From assembly GCA_020635815.1 (NCBI GenBank), contig JACJZB010000005.1, positions 124,001 through 188,000 on the forward strand: a DNA stretch of 64,000 nt. Direction: 5' to 3'. Shown here in pieces: positions 34,601-45,600 of the stretch. Below the pieces are notes generated by a model, which saw only the letters and a program-made list of their open reading frames with translations, searched no databases and was not told the origin of the DNA. Positions within the stretch are counted from its first letter, which is position 1. Each line of letters starts with the position of its first letter. Origin of the DNA: Flavobacteriales bacterium. Its GTDB lineage: Bacteria > Bacteroidota > Bacteroidia > Flavobacteriales_E > Vicingaceae. Position numbers and translations under genes: made by a program.

Positions 34601-37067
34601 CTGTACATCCATTAGCATCTTTTACCCACACTAAATAAGTTGCTGGTGCTAAGTCTGTAAAGCTGGAAGCTGTACCATAAGTAGCTTCATTATCTATACT
34701 GTACTCTAGAGTTCCTGTTCCGCCTTGTGCATATAAATTAATCGTTCCATTATCATCTCCATTACATACGACATCTGTTCCAATTGCAGAATCTAATACT
34801 AATAATACAGGGTCTATTAACACTATACTCATCGTATCTGTACATCCCACAGCATCTTCTACTGTAAATAAATAAGGTGTTGCACCTGCTAACCCAGCAA
34901 AAGTGCTATCTGGTTGTAATCCTCCTGCATCTATGCTATATTGGTAAGGAGTTCCTCCTCCAGTTGCATGTACAACCACTTCTCCATTTAAATCGCCATT
35001 ACATAAAGGTTGTGTTAAGCTTAAGCTATCTATTACTGGCGAGTTTGAATCTATCAATACTTCATCACTTGTTTGGATACATCCTAAAGCATCAACTACT
35101 ACTACATCGTAGCTACCTTGAGCTAAGTTTGGAAATGAATCAAGTGCTTGAAAGGTTAATGCACTATCGTTACTATATTGATAAGGTGTTAATCCATCAA
35201 TAGCATTAACTGTAATTGTTCCATTTGAATTACCACAAGTAGGTTGTATTAATGTTGTTGTGTATGATAAGTTAGAAAAACTAATTACAACTGTATCCAC
35301 ATCGGTACATCCATTTGTGTTATCTTCTTCCCAATACAACTCATAAGATCCAGCCGATGGTGCTGTTGCAACCGTTGTTGCTGAGGCTGCATTTGTAAAT
35401 ATAATTCCAGCTGGCGTTGAACCCGTCCAACTTCCAGTTGATGTGCCCAAACTTAATGTTGCATTTAAATTATAAGTTAATGTACATGTTGTATCGTCAA
35501 TTCCTGCATTGGCTACTGGCATATCTATTACCATCACATTAACTGCAGCTGTATCAGTACACCCATTTGCTGTTGCTACAATATAATAAACAGTATCAGT
35601 TGCTGCGGTTGGTGTTCCGTATGTAATAGTTGCAACAGCATCGGTAAAATAAGTAAAAGTAGAACCAGCAGTACTCCCTGTAGTAACAGATGCAGCAGTA
35701 ATATCAACAGTATTTGGTTCACAAACAGGGGCAGGATCAGTTATATTTAATGCAGTTGTGACCGATCCAACAACAACTGTGTCTGATACTTCGCACAAAT
35801 TAACATCTGTAATTATAACCGTATAAGTACCTGGAGAAACATTTGAAATAGTATTAGCTCCTGCAACACCATTGGTAGTTGAAATAACAGTATTTGTAGC
35901 ATCCTCCCATACAAAATCATAAGGAGCAAAAACACCATCAGGAGTAGCAGTAGCTGAACCTGTAGCTGAATTAGAACAGCTTGGAGTTGAGCTCATATTT
36001 GGAGGACAACATGCTCCAACAGCATTCACAAAATATGTTGGGTCGAATGAACATCCTAGATCATCCCAACCGCCAGATTCTCCATCACCAGAAGTATTAA
36101 AAGTCACAGATAAATCTGAACCAGGTGAACAGATACTATTTACAGTTATACTAATACAAAACTCCCATGTACCAGCTCCAATAATCCCTTGACAATCATC
36201 TCCATAATTATTCCCAGGATTACCATCTCCTCCAGTATTAAAATAGAACCCTGGAGGCCAAGCAACATCATCAGCTGTAGAAGCAGTACCTAAAGTTGCT
36301 GTAATCCCAGCAGGGTAGTAAGCCCAAGTTCCGGATCCTTGACAAGCTGCTGGAGCTGTTGTTGTTAAAGTTGTTACATCCCAACCAGAACCAAAATCCA
36401 TCTGAACTCCATGTAACCAATTTGTATTTGTTTGAGTCCATTGATCAATTTTATAACAAAAATCAACAGTTTGACCAGGTAAATACATCCCATTTACAGG
36501 TTGAGGGTTAACAGTAACTGTAGAAGCGTTTAAACAATCCTCACATCCTATATTATTACTTATATCCATATTAAAAGTTCCTGTCTGACCTACATTTCCA
36601 CTTACTTGTAAATAGTAAGTTTCTCCAATAGTCATTTGCTCTACTGACAACGAGACAGAACCACCAATACCAACTGCACATCCTCCAACACCACCACCAA
36701 AATTTCCACAAACACCTGGGTAAACTGCTACATTTGGATTTGCAAACGTACTTGTAATATCAATAACAGCTTCAAGTCCAGTTGCAACAAAGGTGTACCA
36801 AACATCATTAGCAGGAACACCCATATTTGGTCCCCCCAATCCTGAACAAGCGTTTTGATAATCATAAGGGTTTCCAGATGTTGCTCCAACTAAAGTTCCG
36901 GCTATATTTAGAGTTCCTCCTATACCACTAGGACATGCTGCAGGCACTGGTAAATTACCTATAGCTTGAGCACTAGAACAATCATCATTAGCTGGTTGAG
37001 CCATTACTTGAGTGCTCAACAATATCGTAAATACGATTAAAATATAACTTAAAGATATTGTTTTCAT
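31641..37067 (-). CDS. Giant SprB-like surface protein with gliding-type C-terminal domain
   Basis: 1808 residues. Residues 1-23 are a signal peptide, then a domain opening PANDDCSSAQAIG, several cysteine-containing strands, and from about residue 350 a long array of SprB-like repeats (around 40-80 residues each, with TYTVTVTDAN-type ends). A PKD-like domain (VTWFFGDGSYANSP, YPVTLTVTDDKGC) precedes the C-terminal T9SS type B domain (VPNTFTPDFDNKND, MLIFDRWGEKIFE, DTYVWKI). It should be a secreted, surface-exposed adhesin. Residues ~680-1298 are two tandem copies of a 310-residue block. A 140-residue exported-type gene lies just upstream in the same direction. Confidence 0.93.
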   Translation of the reverse strand: MKTISLSYILIVFTILLSTQVMAQPANDDCSSAQAIGNLPVPAACPSGIGGTLNIAGTLVGATSGNPYDYQNACSGLGGPNMGVPANDVWYTFVATGLEAVIDITSTFANPNVAVYPGVCGNFGGGVGGCAVGIGGSVSLSVEQMTIGETYYLQVSGNVGQTGTFNMDISNNIGCEDCLNASTVTVNPQPVNGMYLPGQTVDFCYKIDQWTQTNTNWLHGVQMDFGSGWDVTTLTTTAPAACQGSGTWAYYPAGITATLGTASTADDVAWPPGFYFNTGGDGNPGNNYGDDCQGIIGAGTWEFCISITVNSICSPGSDLSVTFNTSGDGESGGWDDLGCSFDPTYFVNAVGACCPPNMSSTPSCSNSATGSATATPDGVFAPYDFVWEDATNTVISTTNGVAGANTISNVSPGTYTVIITDVNLCEVSDTVVVGSVTTALNITDPAPVCEPNTVDITAASVTTGSTAGSTFTYFTDAVATITYGTPTAATDTVYYIVATANGCTDTAAVNVMVIDMPVANAGIDDTTCTLTYNLNATLSLGTSTGSWTGSTPAGIIFTNAASATTVATAPSAGSYELYWEEDNTNGCTDVDTVVISFSNLSYTTTLIQPTCGNSNGTITVNAIDGLTPYQYSNDSALTFQALDSFPNLAQGSYDVVVVDALGCIQTSDEVLIDSNSPVIDSLSLTQPLCNGDLNGEVVVHATGGGTPYQYSIDAGGLQPDSTFAGLAGATPYLFTVEDAVGCTDTMSIVLIDPVLLVLDSAIGTDVVCNGDDNGTINLYAQGGTGTLEYSIDNEATYGTASSFTDLAPATYLVWVKDANGCTDSTQVLIQEPVVLSIPNVVDSVVCFGESNGQITVTPLGGIEPYSYFWTTSLGVDSIETGLAAGNVTVTVTDANMCSQDSTFTVFEPAQFTYTTDSQNANCNQPDGWATVIGFAGGTGAYTYDWGAGPTANDTLFNLIPGNYSVTIADANSCDTAITITVGNNLGVVLDSLSLMQPLCSGDLNGEVVVHATGGVTSYQFSVNSGVLQPDSLFTGLTGATSYLFTVEDAVGCTDTMSIVLIDPVLLVLDSAIGTDVVCNGDDNGTINLYAQGGTGILEYSIDNEVTYGAISSFTGLAPATYLVWVRDENGCSDSTQVIIQEPAPISIPNLVIDAKCFGSATGQIQILPQGGTPPYAYGWGPAVSNGTIASNLIAGTYTVTVADAHFCWNDSTFVVEEPTQFSYTTDSQNANCNLPDGWAAVIGFSGGTGGYTYLWDAAAGNQTTDTAFNLAPGNYDVMVMDDSLCDTTITITVGNNPLFTTSITDVVNVKCKDGADGSATANGSDPLVNYTYSWNTVPVQNTQTATGLQAGIWYVVTVTDPTTTCFEKDSVLLTEPDSVTIVATGTQTICAGQSADLSVTAQGGSGTYTYTWDNGLGSGQNQTVSPAPGSVTIYTVFATDDSLCTSAPATVIVTVYQELTVVASPNDTICTYESTQLNATPNFGNGGPYSYSWSPSAGLNNSSISNPIANPTQATMYYVTLSDGCSPDVVDSVYVGEWALPIASAEATDNVCIDDGWVTFSNTSNVTTTDTNTVTWFFGDGSYANSPWDMISYQYGNVGVYSVSMAVSTPTNMGACRDTIVVVPYVEIYPLPIPDFLSEPNPTTMFEPEVEFSSTPTLGTPAAWHWDFAGLDSSIFPNPIYQFPADTSGSYPVTLTVTDDKGCVSSITKIVVVNGEYGLFVPNTFTPDFDNKNDVFMAKGFGIAKDDFTMLIFDRWGEKIFEAHDIDEGWDGFYKGTRVKTDTYVWKIIFKDVNGEKHTKHGHVNIIQ
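33170..34099 (-). repeat. Copy B of the 930-bp internal duplication
   Basis: Downstream copy (about residues 990-1299). The tract 33782-33946 is identical over 165 bases to 34712-34876, exactly 930 bp away, while flanking parts differ by many substitutions. End points are approximate. Confidence 0.85.
34100..35029 (-). repeat. Copy A of the 930-bp internal duplication
   Basis: Upstream copy (about residues 680-989), with the same order of four repeat domains as copy B. The identical 165-base core here is 34712-34876. The mosaic of identity and divergence suggests later gene conversion. Confidence 0.85.
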
Positions 37068-37072
37068 AATGT

Positions 37073-37459
37073 TTAATTTCTTCCTTTCTTATTAACGAAT
37101 TGATGTCCAATTAAAATATAATTATTTGTTCCAAGAGAAAATGTTGGCAACTGTTTAGATGAATCAAATTTAATTGGATATTCCATAGAATCTATACTTA
37201 CACCATTATTCTCACACTCTATAGCAGAGAATAACTCAACAACAACTCCTGTATCAAAAACGATTGAGAACCTTTGATTCTTTAATCGATAAAATTTCAT
37301 GTTAGCTTTATTCAGAGCATCAATATAAGATTCAATATTTTCAACATTTTTAGAATCAAGAATAGTATAAGTTTTTCCATTCTCTTCTTGTCCAAATACC
37401 ATTCCCCCTATGAGGGTAAAACACACTAATAAAATAGTAAAAACACTTTTTCGCAACAT
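37073..37459 (-). CDS. Small exported protein of unknown function
   Basis: 128 residues from ATG 37459, which gives a clean signal peptide (RKSVFTILLVCFTLIGGMVFGQ); a further ATG at 37495 adds 12 residues in front and was rejected. The mature part is mixed alpha/beta with a possible hydrophobic core but no recognised motif. It ends 5 bp before the giant adhesin start on the same strand, so the two are probably cotranscribed. It may assist the adhesin; this is inferred from position only. Confidence 0.75.
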   Translation of the reverse strand: MLRKSVFTILLVCFTLIGGMVFGQEENGKTYTILDSKNVENIESYIDALNKANMKFYRLKNQRFSIVFDTGVVVELFSAIECENNGVSIDSMEYPIKFDSSKQLPTFSLGTNNYILIGHQFVNKKGRN

Positions 37460-37806
37460 AATTATTTGATTTATTGATGATTGAGCTGACAACATTTTCT
37501 TTATTCTTTCATTCTGTTTTTTTAAAATATTCTGACTAGCTAAATACTATTAAGTATAGGAACTATGAACCAATTCTAAATTCTTTATAATATTTATGTC
37601 TAAAATTTTATTTTTTAATTAACAAAAATAACATAATAATATTTTTTTACAATATTTCTCTTTTTTACACTACAATAAAGCAGACGTTTAAATAAAACTA
37701 TAGTTGCCTTACAATTTATTAAAAATAAGGTGTTAACTCTTTTTAAAGTAATTACAAAATGGAGAACATAACTCGCTTACTTTTAAGGTTTCTAATAAAA
37801 AAGTAA
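37460..37806. other. AT-rich divergent intergenic region
   Basis: 347 bp between the divergent small exported gene and the DUF3352-like gene. It is very AT-rich. The only promoter-like word on the plus strand is TACTTTTA at 37778-37785, one mismatch from TAnnTTTG, 21 bp before the next start. No RNA gene or strong hairpin was seen. Confidence 0.4.
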
Positions 37807-40527
37807 ATGACTAAAAAAATTCTAATTGGCTTATTCTTATTACTTGCTACTGTAATCATCATTTTTAGCTATAGCTTTTATAAAAACGTAAAGGCACCAA
37901 TAAGTACAAATACAATAGCTGCCATCCCTCAAAATGCAGCAATAATAATCCAAGAAACTAATTTTAAAAAATTCTATGCCAAAATAACTTCTTCAAGTAT
38001 TATATGGCAAGAACTACTAGACAATACTGAAAATATAAAACAAATAAATAATCAACTTCACTTTTTTGATTCTTTAGCGACTAACCAAAAATTAGCACAA
38101 CTTATTAAAAACCAACCCATAACAGCTTCATTGCATTTAGCAGGAGCTAACAACTTTAATTTTGTTTTTTACATACCAACAATAACTAATATTGATGAAA
38201 ACAAATTTATTCAAGAGGTTAAAACATTAACCAAATCAAATCCTGAAACAAGAGTTTATGAAAATGTAACAATTTATAATTTCCCAATTGAGGGGAAACA
38301 AAAAATTTCTTTAATCTATCGAAACAACATAGTTTCCTTTAGCTATAGTACTATTTTAATTGAAGATGTAATTCGACAATTATCAGCTGACAACTCTTTA
38401 CTTGATAATTATTCTTTTAATAAAACTATCAATACTTCTGGCGAAGTTGAGGATGGCAACATCTTTATTAACCATAAATATTTTCAGAAACTACCTAATT
38501 TATTTTTGAATGCTTCATTAAAAGATTACACTAAAAGCTTTGAAAACTATGCCATCTGGAGTGCTGTTGATGCTACTTTAAAAAATAACTCCATTACTTT
38601 AAACGGGTTTACCTTGGCCACAGACAGCAGTAACAACTATTTAAGTTTATTTAAACATCAAAAACCACAAGAAATTGAGATTTTAAATTCTATTCCAAAT
38701 AATACCGCTTTTTTATTTTACTACAGTTTTAGTAACGCTAAACAATTCTTTACCGACCGTAAAACGCTATTAAAATCAAAGAATCAATTTTTTAATTATC
38801 AAAAATATTTAGACCAACAAACCGAAACTTATGGGATTGATTTAGAGGAAGAATTTCTATCTTATATTGGTAATGAGATTTCTTTTGTAATTACTGAACC
38901 TGTTAGTGAAAACTACACTAATGAAAAATTTGTAGTAATACATGTAAATGATATTGAAAAAGCAACCCAATCTCTTAATAATATTGCTGCTAAAACAAAT
39001 CCTGAATTTACAATAATAGAGAGTAACGAACACAGAATTAATCAAATAGGCATTGATAAACTTTTTTCAACCTTGTTCGGTAAGCCGTTTTATAACATTA
39101 ACCAACCTTACTTTACATTAATTGGAGATTACGTTGTGTTTGGAGCTTCAGAAAGTGCTATACAAACTTATATTAATAAAATTGAATTAGAGAAAACGCT
39201 TGATAATGATGAAAACTTCAAGTCATTTAAAGACAATTTATCATCAAGTGCTAGTCTTTTTATCTACAACAATATTGCTCGATCTGTAAATTTATATCCT
39301 CACTTCTTAGCTGCTGATTATGCAAAAAACACATTAGAAAAAATTGAACTTTTACGAAAGTTTGAAGCCGTTGGTTTACAAATTAGTGCAAATAAAAATG
39401 ACCTGTATTACAACAACATATACCTAAAATACAATCCTGTTTACAAGCAAGACACAAGAACAGTATGGGAAACCAAATTAGATACCATTGTTAAAACAAA
39501 ACCACAAATTGTAGTAAACCATGTAAATAATACGAAAGAAATTATTGTTCAGGATTTAAGTAATAAGATATATTTAATTAGTAATACTGGTAAGATATTA
39601 TGGACTAAGCAATTGTCAGAAAAGATAATCGGCAAAATCCACCAAGTTGATGTTTACAAAAACAACAAATTACAATACTTATTTAACACAGAAAATAAAA
39701 TTTATTTGCTCGACAGAAATGGAAACAATGTTGAACAATACCCTATAAAACTAAAAGCTACTGCTACTAATGGCATTACTCCTTTAGATTACAACAACAA
39801 TAAAAATTATCGCCTGTTAATTGGGTGTAGCAATAATATGGTTTATAACTATGATATAACTGGAAACATTGTTTCTGGGTGGGAGTACGAACCTGCTAAT
39901 GGATATGCAAACTCAGCCATTTGGCACTTTGCAATTAATAATAAAGATTACATTGTTATACCTTTAAACAATGGTGAAGTAAAAATTGTAGAACGAGCGG
40001 GGAAGATTAGAGTTAAACTAACTAACAAACTCCCTGTTAACTCTAACACCATACATTTAACAACAAACAACGATTTAAAAAACTGCTATCTTACAACGAT
40101 AGACACGCTTGGTAATATCGCAAAGCTTTACCTAAATGATAAACTAGAAAATATACATATTGCTGATATCCCTAAAAATACTTTTTTCGAGCATTCTAAC
40201 ATTAATAACGACATTAAAAACGAGTATGTTTTTGCTTTTGAGAACGTATTGAAAGTTTTTGATTCTGAAAAAAACAAACTTTTTGAGGTAGAAACATTAG
40301 ACCCCATAACAGAAAGCCCATTGTTTTTTAAAATGCCCGACAAATCGAAAAAAATAGGGATTGTTACTTCAACTAATATCTATTTATTTAATGAAGCTGG
40401 TATTGTTCAAGACAATTTTCCTCTTGCCGGCTCTACCTTATTTAGCATAAGCGATTTAAACAACGACAACACAACTAATTTAGTTGTTGCTGACAAGGAC
40501 ATTTTATACATGTATAACTTAGAGTAA
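37807..40527 (+). CDS. Membrane-anchored protein, DUF3352-like with C-terminal propeller
   Basis: 906 residues. One N-terminal membrane helix (KILIGLFLLLATVIIIFSY), then a long alpha/beta region beginning AAIPQNAAIIIQ, as in DUF3352-type proteins, and from about residue 550 a set of beta-propeller strands (IYLISNTGKILWTKQL, IYLLDRNGNNVEQYP, IYLFNEAGIVQDNFP) like PQQ-binding repeats. It is probably exposed to the periplasm. Function unknown. The TPR gene follows in the same direction. Confidence 0.78.
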   Translation: MTKKILIGLFLLLATVIIIFSYSFYKNVKAPISTNTIAAIPQNAAIIIQETNFKKFYAKITSSSIIWQELLDNTENIKQINNQLHFFDSLATNQKLAQLIKNQPITASLHLAGANNFNFVFYIPTITNIDENKFIQEVKTLTKSNPETRVYENVTIYNFPIEGKQKISLIYRNNIVSFSYSTILIEDVIRQLSADNSLLDNYSFNKTINTSGEVEDGNIFINHKYFQKLPNLFLNASLKDYTKSFENYAIWSAVDATLKNNSITLNGFTLATDSSNNYLSLFKHQKPQEIEILNSIPNNTAFLFYYSFSNAKQFFTDRKTLLKSKNQFFNYQKYLDQQTETYGIDLEEEFLSYIGNEISFVITEPVSENYTNEKFVVIHVNDIEKATQSLNNIAAKTNPEFTIIESNEHRINQIGIDKLFSTLFGKPFYNINQPYFTLIGDYVVFGASESAIQTYINKIELEKTLDNDENFKSFKDNLSSSASLFIYNNIARSVNLYPHFLAADYAKNTLEKIELLRKFEAVGLQISANKNDLYYNNIYLKYNPVYKQDTRTVWETKLDTIVKTKPQIVVNHVNNTKEIIVQDLSNKIYLISNTGKILWTKQLSEKIIGKIHQVDVYKNNKLQYLFNTENKIYLLDRNGNNVEQYPIKLKATATNGITPLDYNNNKNYRLLIGCSNNMVYNYDITGNIVSGWEYEPANGYANSAIWHFAINNKDYIVIPLNNGEVKIVERAGKIRVKLTNKLPVNSNTIHLTTNNDLKNCYLTTIDTLGNIAKLYLNDKLENIHIADIPKNTFFEHSNINNDIKNEYVFAFENVLKVFDSEKNKLFEVETLDPITESPLFFKMPDKSKKIGIVTSTNIYLFNEAGIVQDNFPLAGSTLFSISDLNNDNTTNLVVADKDILYMYNLE

Positions 40528-40610
40528 TTATACTTTTTTAACATTAATCAACTTACCTATTTTACTCATGTTTTATTTTATCAGTTTCTTTGTTATGTTT
40601 TTTCTATAAA

Positions 40611-42506
40611 ATGAACTTTAACTCAGCCCTAAAACATAATTTCTTATTTCTATTATTTGCTCTTTTTATTTTTAGTAAAGGATTTGCCCAAATTAAAAAT
40701 GAGAACAAACTGCTTATTGGTAGGCTCGAACTTTCTGATAAAAATTATAAGGCATCCATAGAACATTTTAATGTTTCTATACAAAATGAACCTTTAAATT
40801 TTGAACCGTACTATTACCGCTCAATTGCAAAAATAGAATTAGGAGATTTAATTGGTGCTGAAGCCGATTTAAATAAAGCCATAGAATTAGAGCCACGAAA
40901 CATTGATTTATACATTTTAAGAGGTGCTGTTTTAGATAGATTAATAAAACCTGAAGAAGCATTATTGAATTTCGATAAAGCTATAGAAATCAATAATAAA
41001 AACCCCGACATTTATATTAATCGGTCTATTTTATATAACAACTTACAAGAACATAAAAAAGCAATTGCCGATTGTGAATTAGCTCTAAAATATAAATCAA
41101 AAAAGGAACTTATTTATATAATTAGAGGTATGTCTTTTATTGGTTTAAAAAAATACAGAGCAGCCATTAACGACTTTAATGTTGTAATTGAAAATAATCC
41201 ATATAACGCAACTAACTATGTAAGAAGAGCTACTGCTCAATTTTATTTAGAAAATTATGATTCTTCTTTGGTGGATGTAAAACATGCCTTACACATCGAC
41301 CCTAAAAACTCTTATGCTTATTTTCAAAGAGGTATTCTATATAAAAAGCAAGACAAAGTTGATGAAGCTTTAGCAGACTTAACTAAAGTAATTGAACTAC
41401 AACCAAACTCTTCTACTGCTTATTACAATAGAGCTTTGATTTATGGTGATAAGAAAAACCTTAAAGCTGCTTTAGACGATTACAATAAAGTGTTAACGCT
41501 AAACAACAAAAATATACTTGCTTACTTTAACCGAGCCATTACGCTACAACAACTAAAACGTACAAAAGAAGCTAGAAAGGATATTGAAAAAACAATAGAA
41601 CTTTACCCAGATTTTGTTGATGCCTATAAGGTAAGAGCTTCATTAAAACAAGAGTCGGGAGATTATTATGGTGCTGAACAAGATTTGCAAACTGCAGCAA
41701 TTATTAACGAGAGTAAGCTAAATTATTCTGATAGTTTAAAGCAAGTTGAAGAACTCTTTATCGCAAAAGTAACTTCTTTTAGTAATGGTAATTCTAATGC
41801 AACAAATAATTCATCGTCAAAGTTAAATGATATTTCACTCTCTTCTGCTTATGGATTGAGTTTAATCCCAACTCAAAAAGAAAAACACATTATTGATGCA
41901 TGGAATAAAACAAACAAATCATTTACCTCTTATTATTTATATTACTTAGACGATCAAGATGTGGTATTGGCTAACACCCAAAATGCTGTGCTAAATGAGA
42001 TTAATAATAGTCTTATTAAGTCGCCAAACAATCCTGAATTATATTTAAAAAGAGCTATTGTTTATACCTCTTTAAACCAATTTGACAGAGCTATTTTGGA
42101 TTTAAATAAATCTATTTCTTTAGACCCTACCAATTATATTGCCTATTTTTCAAGAGCAACCATGATTTATAGCATTATTAAATCGCTAAATGAAACTGAA
42201 AATTCTAATTATTCGTTGGACATGGTAATTAATGATTATGATAAATGCCTTAGTGAAAATCCTAACTTTGGGTATGCCTACTTTAATCGGGCAAATTTAA
42301 AATGCCAAAAAGAAGATTACATCGGTGCTATTGAAGATTATAGCGAGGCCATTAAAGTTTCGAATAGTTTTTCTGAAGCTTATTTAAATAGGGCTTTAAT
42401 CTTACTAATTTTAGATAATAAAGAACAAGCTTGTATGGATTTAAGTAAATCTGGAGAGTTAGGAAATGTAAGCGTTTATGATATTATTGCGAAGTATTGT
42501 AATTAG
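40611..42506 (+). CDS. Exported tetratricopeptide-repeat protein
   Basis: 631 residues from ATG 40611, which gives a clear signal peptide (LKHNFLFLLFALFIFSKGFAQ); an in-frame TTG at 40590 was rejected. About eleven TPR repeats follow, in two blocks (about residues 30-370 and 460-620) separated by a linker with a Ser/Asn-rich stretch. Repeats show the pattern AYFNRAxxxxxxxxxxxAxxDxxKAIELxP. TPR arrays bind partner proteins; the partner is not known. It lies 83 bp after the DUF3352-like gene. Confidence 0.85.
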   Translation: MNFNSALKHNFLFLLFALFIFSKGFAQIKNENKLLIGRLELSDKNYKASIEHFNVSIQNEPLNFEPYYYRSIAKIELGDLIGAEADLNKAIELEPRNIDLYILRGAVLDRLIKPEEALLNFDKAIEINNKNPDIYINRSILYNNLQEHKKAIADCELALKYKSKKELIYIIRGMSFIGLKKYRAAINDFNVVIENNPYNATNYVRRATAQFYLENYDSSLVDVKHALHIDPKNSYAYFQRGILYKKQDKVDEALADLTKVIELQPNSSTAYYNRALIYGDKKNLKAALDDYNKVLTLNNKNILAYFNRAITLQQLKRTKEARKDIEKTIELYPDFVDAYKVRASLKQESGDYYGAEQDLQTAAIINESKLNYSDSLKQVEELFIAKVTSFSNGNSNATNNSSSKLNDISLSSAYGLSLIPTQKEKHIIDAWNKTNKSFTSYYLYYLDDQDVVLANTQNAVLNEINNSLIKSPNNPELYLKRAIVYTSLNQFDRAILDLNKSISLDPTNYIAYFSRATMIYSIIKSLNETENSNYSLDMVINDYDKCLSENPNFGYAYFNRANLKCQKEDYIGAIEDYSEAIKVSNSFSEAYLNRALILLILDNKEQACMDLSKSGELGNVSVYDIIAKYCN

Positions 42507-42600
42507 AATTAAAAGGTTATGAGTGTATTTGTTTATGAGTTTATTTAAAAGTAAAGAGATTATTTTTCCAACTTCAGACTTCGGACTCCCCTCCTCCAAC

Positions 42601-45600
42601 TTATATCTTAATACACATCACCAAAATATCATCAATCTGTTCGTTATCTCCCATCCAACTAATCAACTCTTCTCTTAATGTTTCACGTTGAATGCCTGGT
42701 GCTTCTGAATAGATTTTCATGAACACTTCTTTTAATCGTTTATTCATGTATTTCTTCCCTTTTGGGCCTCCAAACTGATCTGGATATCCATCAGAAAACA
42801 TATAAAAAACATCGTCTTTCTTAATCTCAAATTTATTTAAATCATAATTAAAATCTAAAGGGGCACTACCTCCTATTGGTTGTCGGCTTCCTTTCAACTC
42901 ATGCAGTTCATTATCTCTAATATAAATTAAAGGGCGAAAAGCTCCCGCATATTCAACCATATTTTTCTCTAAATCAAAACAGCAAATTGATATATCCATT
43001 CCATCTCTACTTTCACTATCTACATCTTCCTGTTTTAACACCTTTTTAATGGCAATATTCAGCTCTTGTAAAATACGGTCTGGTGATGTAATCTTATTTT
43101 CAATAATAATTTGATTTAAATTATTCACACCTATCATACTCATAAAAGCACCAGGAACACCATGTCCGGTACAATCTGCTGCTGCAAAAACTAATTTATT
43201 TCCAACTCGTTCATACCAATAAAAATCTCCACTTACTACATCTTTTGGCATATATAAAACAGAAACACTTTCTTTTAATTCTTCCAACTTTGCGGCTTTA
43301 GGCAATATGGCTTCTTGAATTTTCTTCGCATAATTTATACTATCCGTAATGTTCTTATTTGCAACCTCAACCTCTTTTTTCTGATGTGCTAACTCTGAAT
43401 TTACTGACTCTACTTTCTCTTTTTCTTCGCGTAATTCTTTTGTTCTTTCCTCTACTTTATTTGTAAGTATAATTTGAGTTTTCTTAAGATTTCTTGTTCT
43501 TACAACAATAATTATATACCCCAACAATAATATTGTTATAATAGAAGATGCATAAAACCAATTCGTTTTCCACCACGGAGGGCTTATCTGAAATGTAAAT
43601 ACCACTTCATCCTCTATCCAAACACCATCACTATTCTCTGCTTTCAATTTAAATGTATAATCTCCATGTGGTATAGCTGTATAAACAGCCTTTCTATCCT
43701 TAGTCATAGGTAACCAATTCTCATCTAAGCCTTCTAACATATATTGATATTGAACTTCTTCAGGGTTGGTTAATGAAACTCCAACATATTCAAAAATCAA
43801 ATTATTGTTATTATAGGTCAAATCCAAATAACTAGGAATGTTCGTCCCAATATTTAAACTATCTGTAAAGTCATTCCATTTAACATTTTCAAAATTTAAT
43901 TTTATATTGTTTAAAGTTAAAATTGGAGGAACCTCATTAACTTTATCGTTTTCTAAATGGTAGGTGTATAATCCGTTTATGGTTCCAAATAATAGTTGAT
44001 TTTGTTTATTTCTAAAAACGGTATTCAAATTACATTCAACGCCATTAAACCCTTCATTCTTCCCGTAATTTCTAATCTCTACTTTATTTTCTATGTCGTT
44101 CCAATGTTGATAGGCACTTTCTAAATTAACTCGATCTAATCCTTTATTTGAGCCTAACCAAATATTTCCTTTCCCATCTAATTCCATGAGGTAGATATTT
44201 TCAGAGGTTAACCCATCTTCTTCTGTTATTTTTTTAAATTCCTTTCCATTATACAAATAAGCACCTTCGCTTGTTCCTATCCATAAGTTATTTTTTGAAT
44301 CTACAACAAAACTTTTTACCCGATCACAAACCAACCCTTCTTCTTTCGATAAAAATTTAAATTGATTATTCTGATATTTATAAATTCCTTTATTCGATGC
44401 CATATAAATTGCACCCTTAAACTGAATGATACTATAAACAAATTCTTTTGGTGAGTTGGGTACTGTATATAGCTTGTCATCTTGCAACATATACATTCCC
44501 ATTCTTCCTCCTATATAAAACTTATTTTTGTACCTGTACGAACAAAATATATTGTCATCCTTAATTTCCTTGTCATAAAATGGTACTCGAATTGATGCTC
44601 CGTCAATAAATTTATACAAGCCAATATTAGAACCTATATATAAAATATTTTTATCTTCATTAATATGAAATACATTGCTAAAACCTAACTTATCAACTTT
44701 ATACGTTGTTATTTGGTTTTTATCAATAACGTTTAGGCCTCCATTATTTCCTACAAATATTTGTCCTTGTTTGTTTTCATAAACAGCATTAATATAATCG
44801 TTTAGTAATCCGTTTTGGCTATCATGAAAAGTAAAAATTGGATTAAATTTTACCAATCCATTTCCTAATGTTCCTAGCCAAAGAATACCTTCGTTATCCG
44901 TAAAAACTGACCAAGTCTTTTTAAACGGAAACCCATTTTCAGGAGCTATCCATGAGGCATGTAAGGTATGTTTATCTAAAAAATATAATTGGCTATTTAG
45001 AGCCCCAAACACAATTTTATCTTCGTAAAAGTATGATGATGTAAATGTTAGGTTTGTTCCCTCTCCTTTTGGTAAATCAATTTTTGAAACTACTCCGTTA
45101 ACAATAATGTTTAAACCATCCAAGGTGCCAACAAATACAGTTCCTTTACCTCCTTCAATTATTGTTTTTACGTAATTATTAGTTAATCCATTTTTTACTG
45201 TATAATTTGTTACTTTTTTTGATTTATCAATAACAAACACTCCATTTTTTTTTGTGCCAATCCATAAATTTCCAGCACTGTCGGCATATATGCAGTTTAT
45301 AAACGATGTGTTTAGTATTTCATTTTCGGTTTTATAAAAAGCTACAGAATCTATTGCTAAATTATATTTATAAAGCCCTTGCGATGAGCCAAACCAAACA
45401 TCATCCTTAGTTTTATTAACATGTACCCAGTAAAAAGAAACTTCTTTTGAATAGCTCTTTACAACTTTTGTAACTTGTTTATTTAATAAACTTACACCAT
45501 TTCGGGTTGCTACCCACACATCTCCTTCAATTGATAAATCAATAGAAAAAACTACATTGTTAGATAATCCATTTTTTTCTTTTATCGATTTAAAAGAGTA

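Noticed and set aside
37460..37806. Possible RNA gene in the 347-bp AT-rich gap
   Set aside because: No cloverleaf, strong hairpin or clear promoter-terminator pair was found; nothing supports a transcript.
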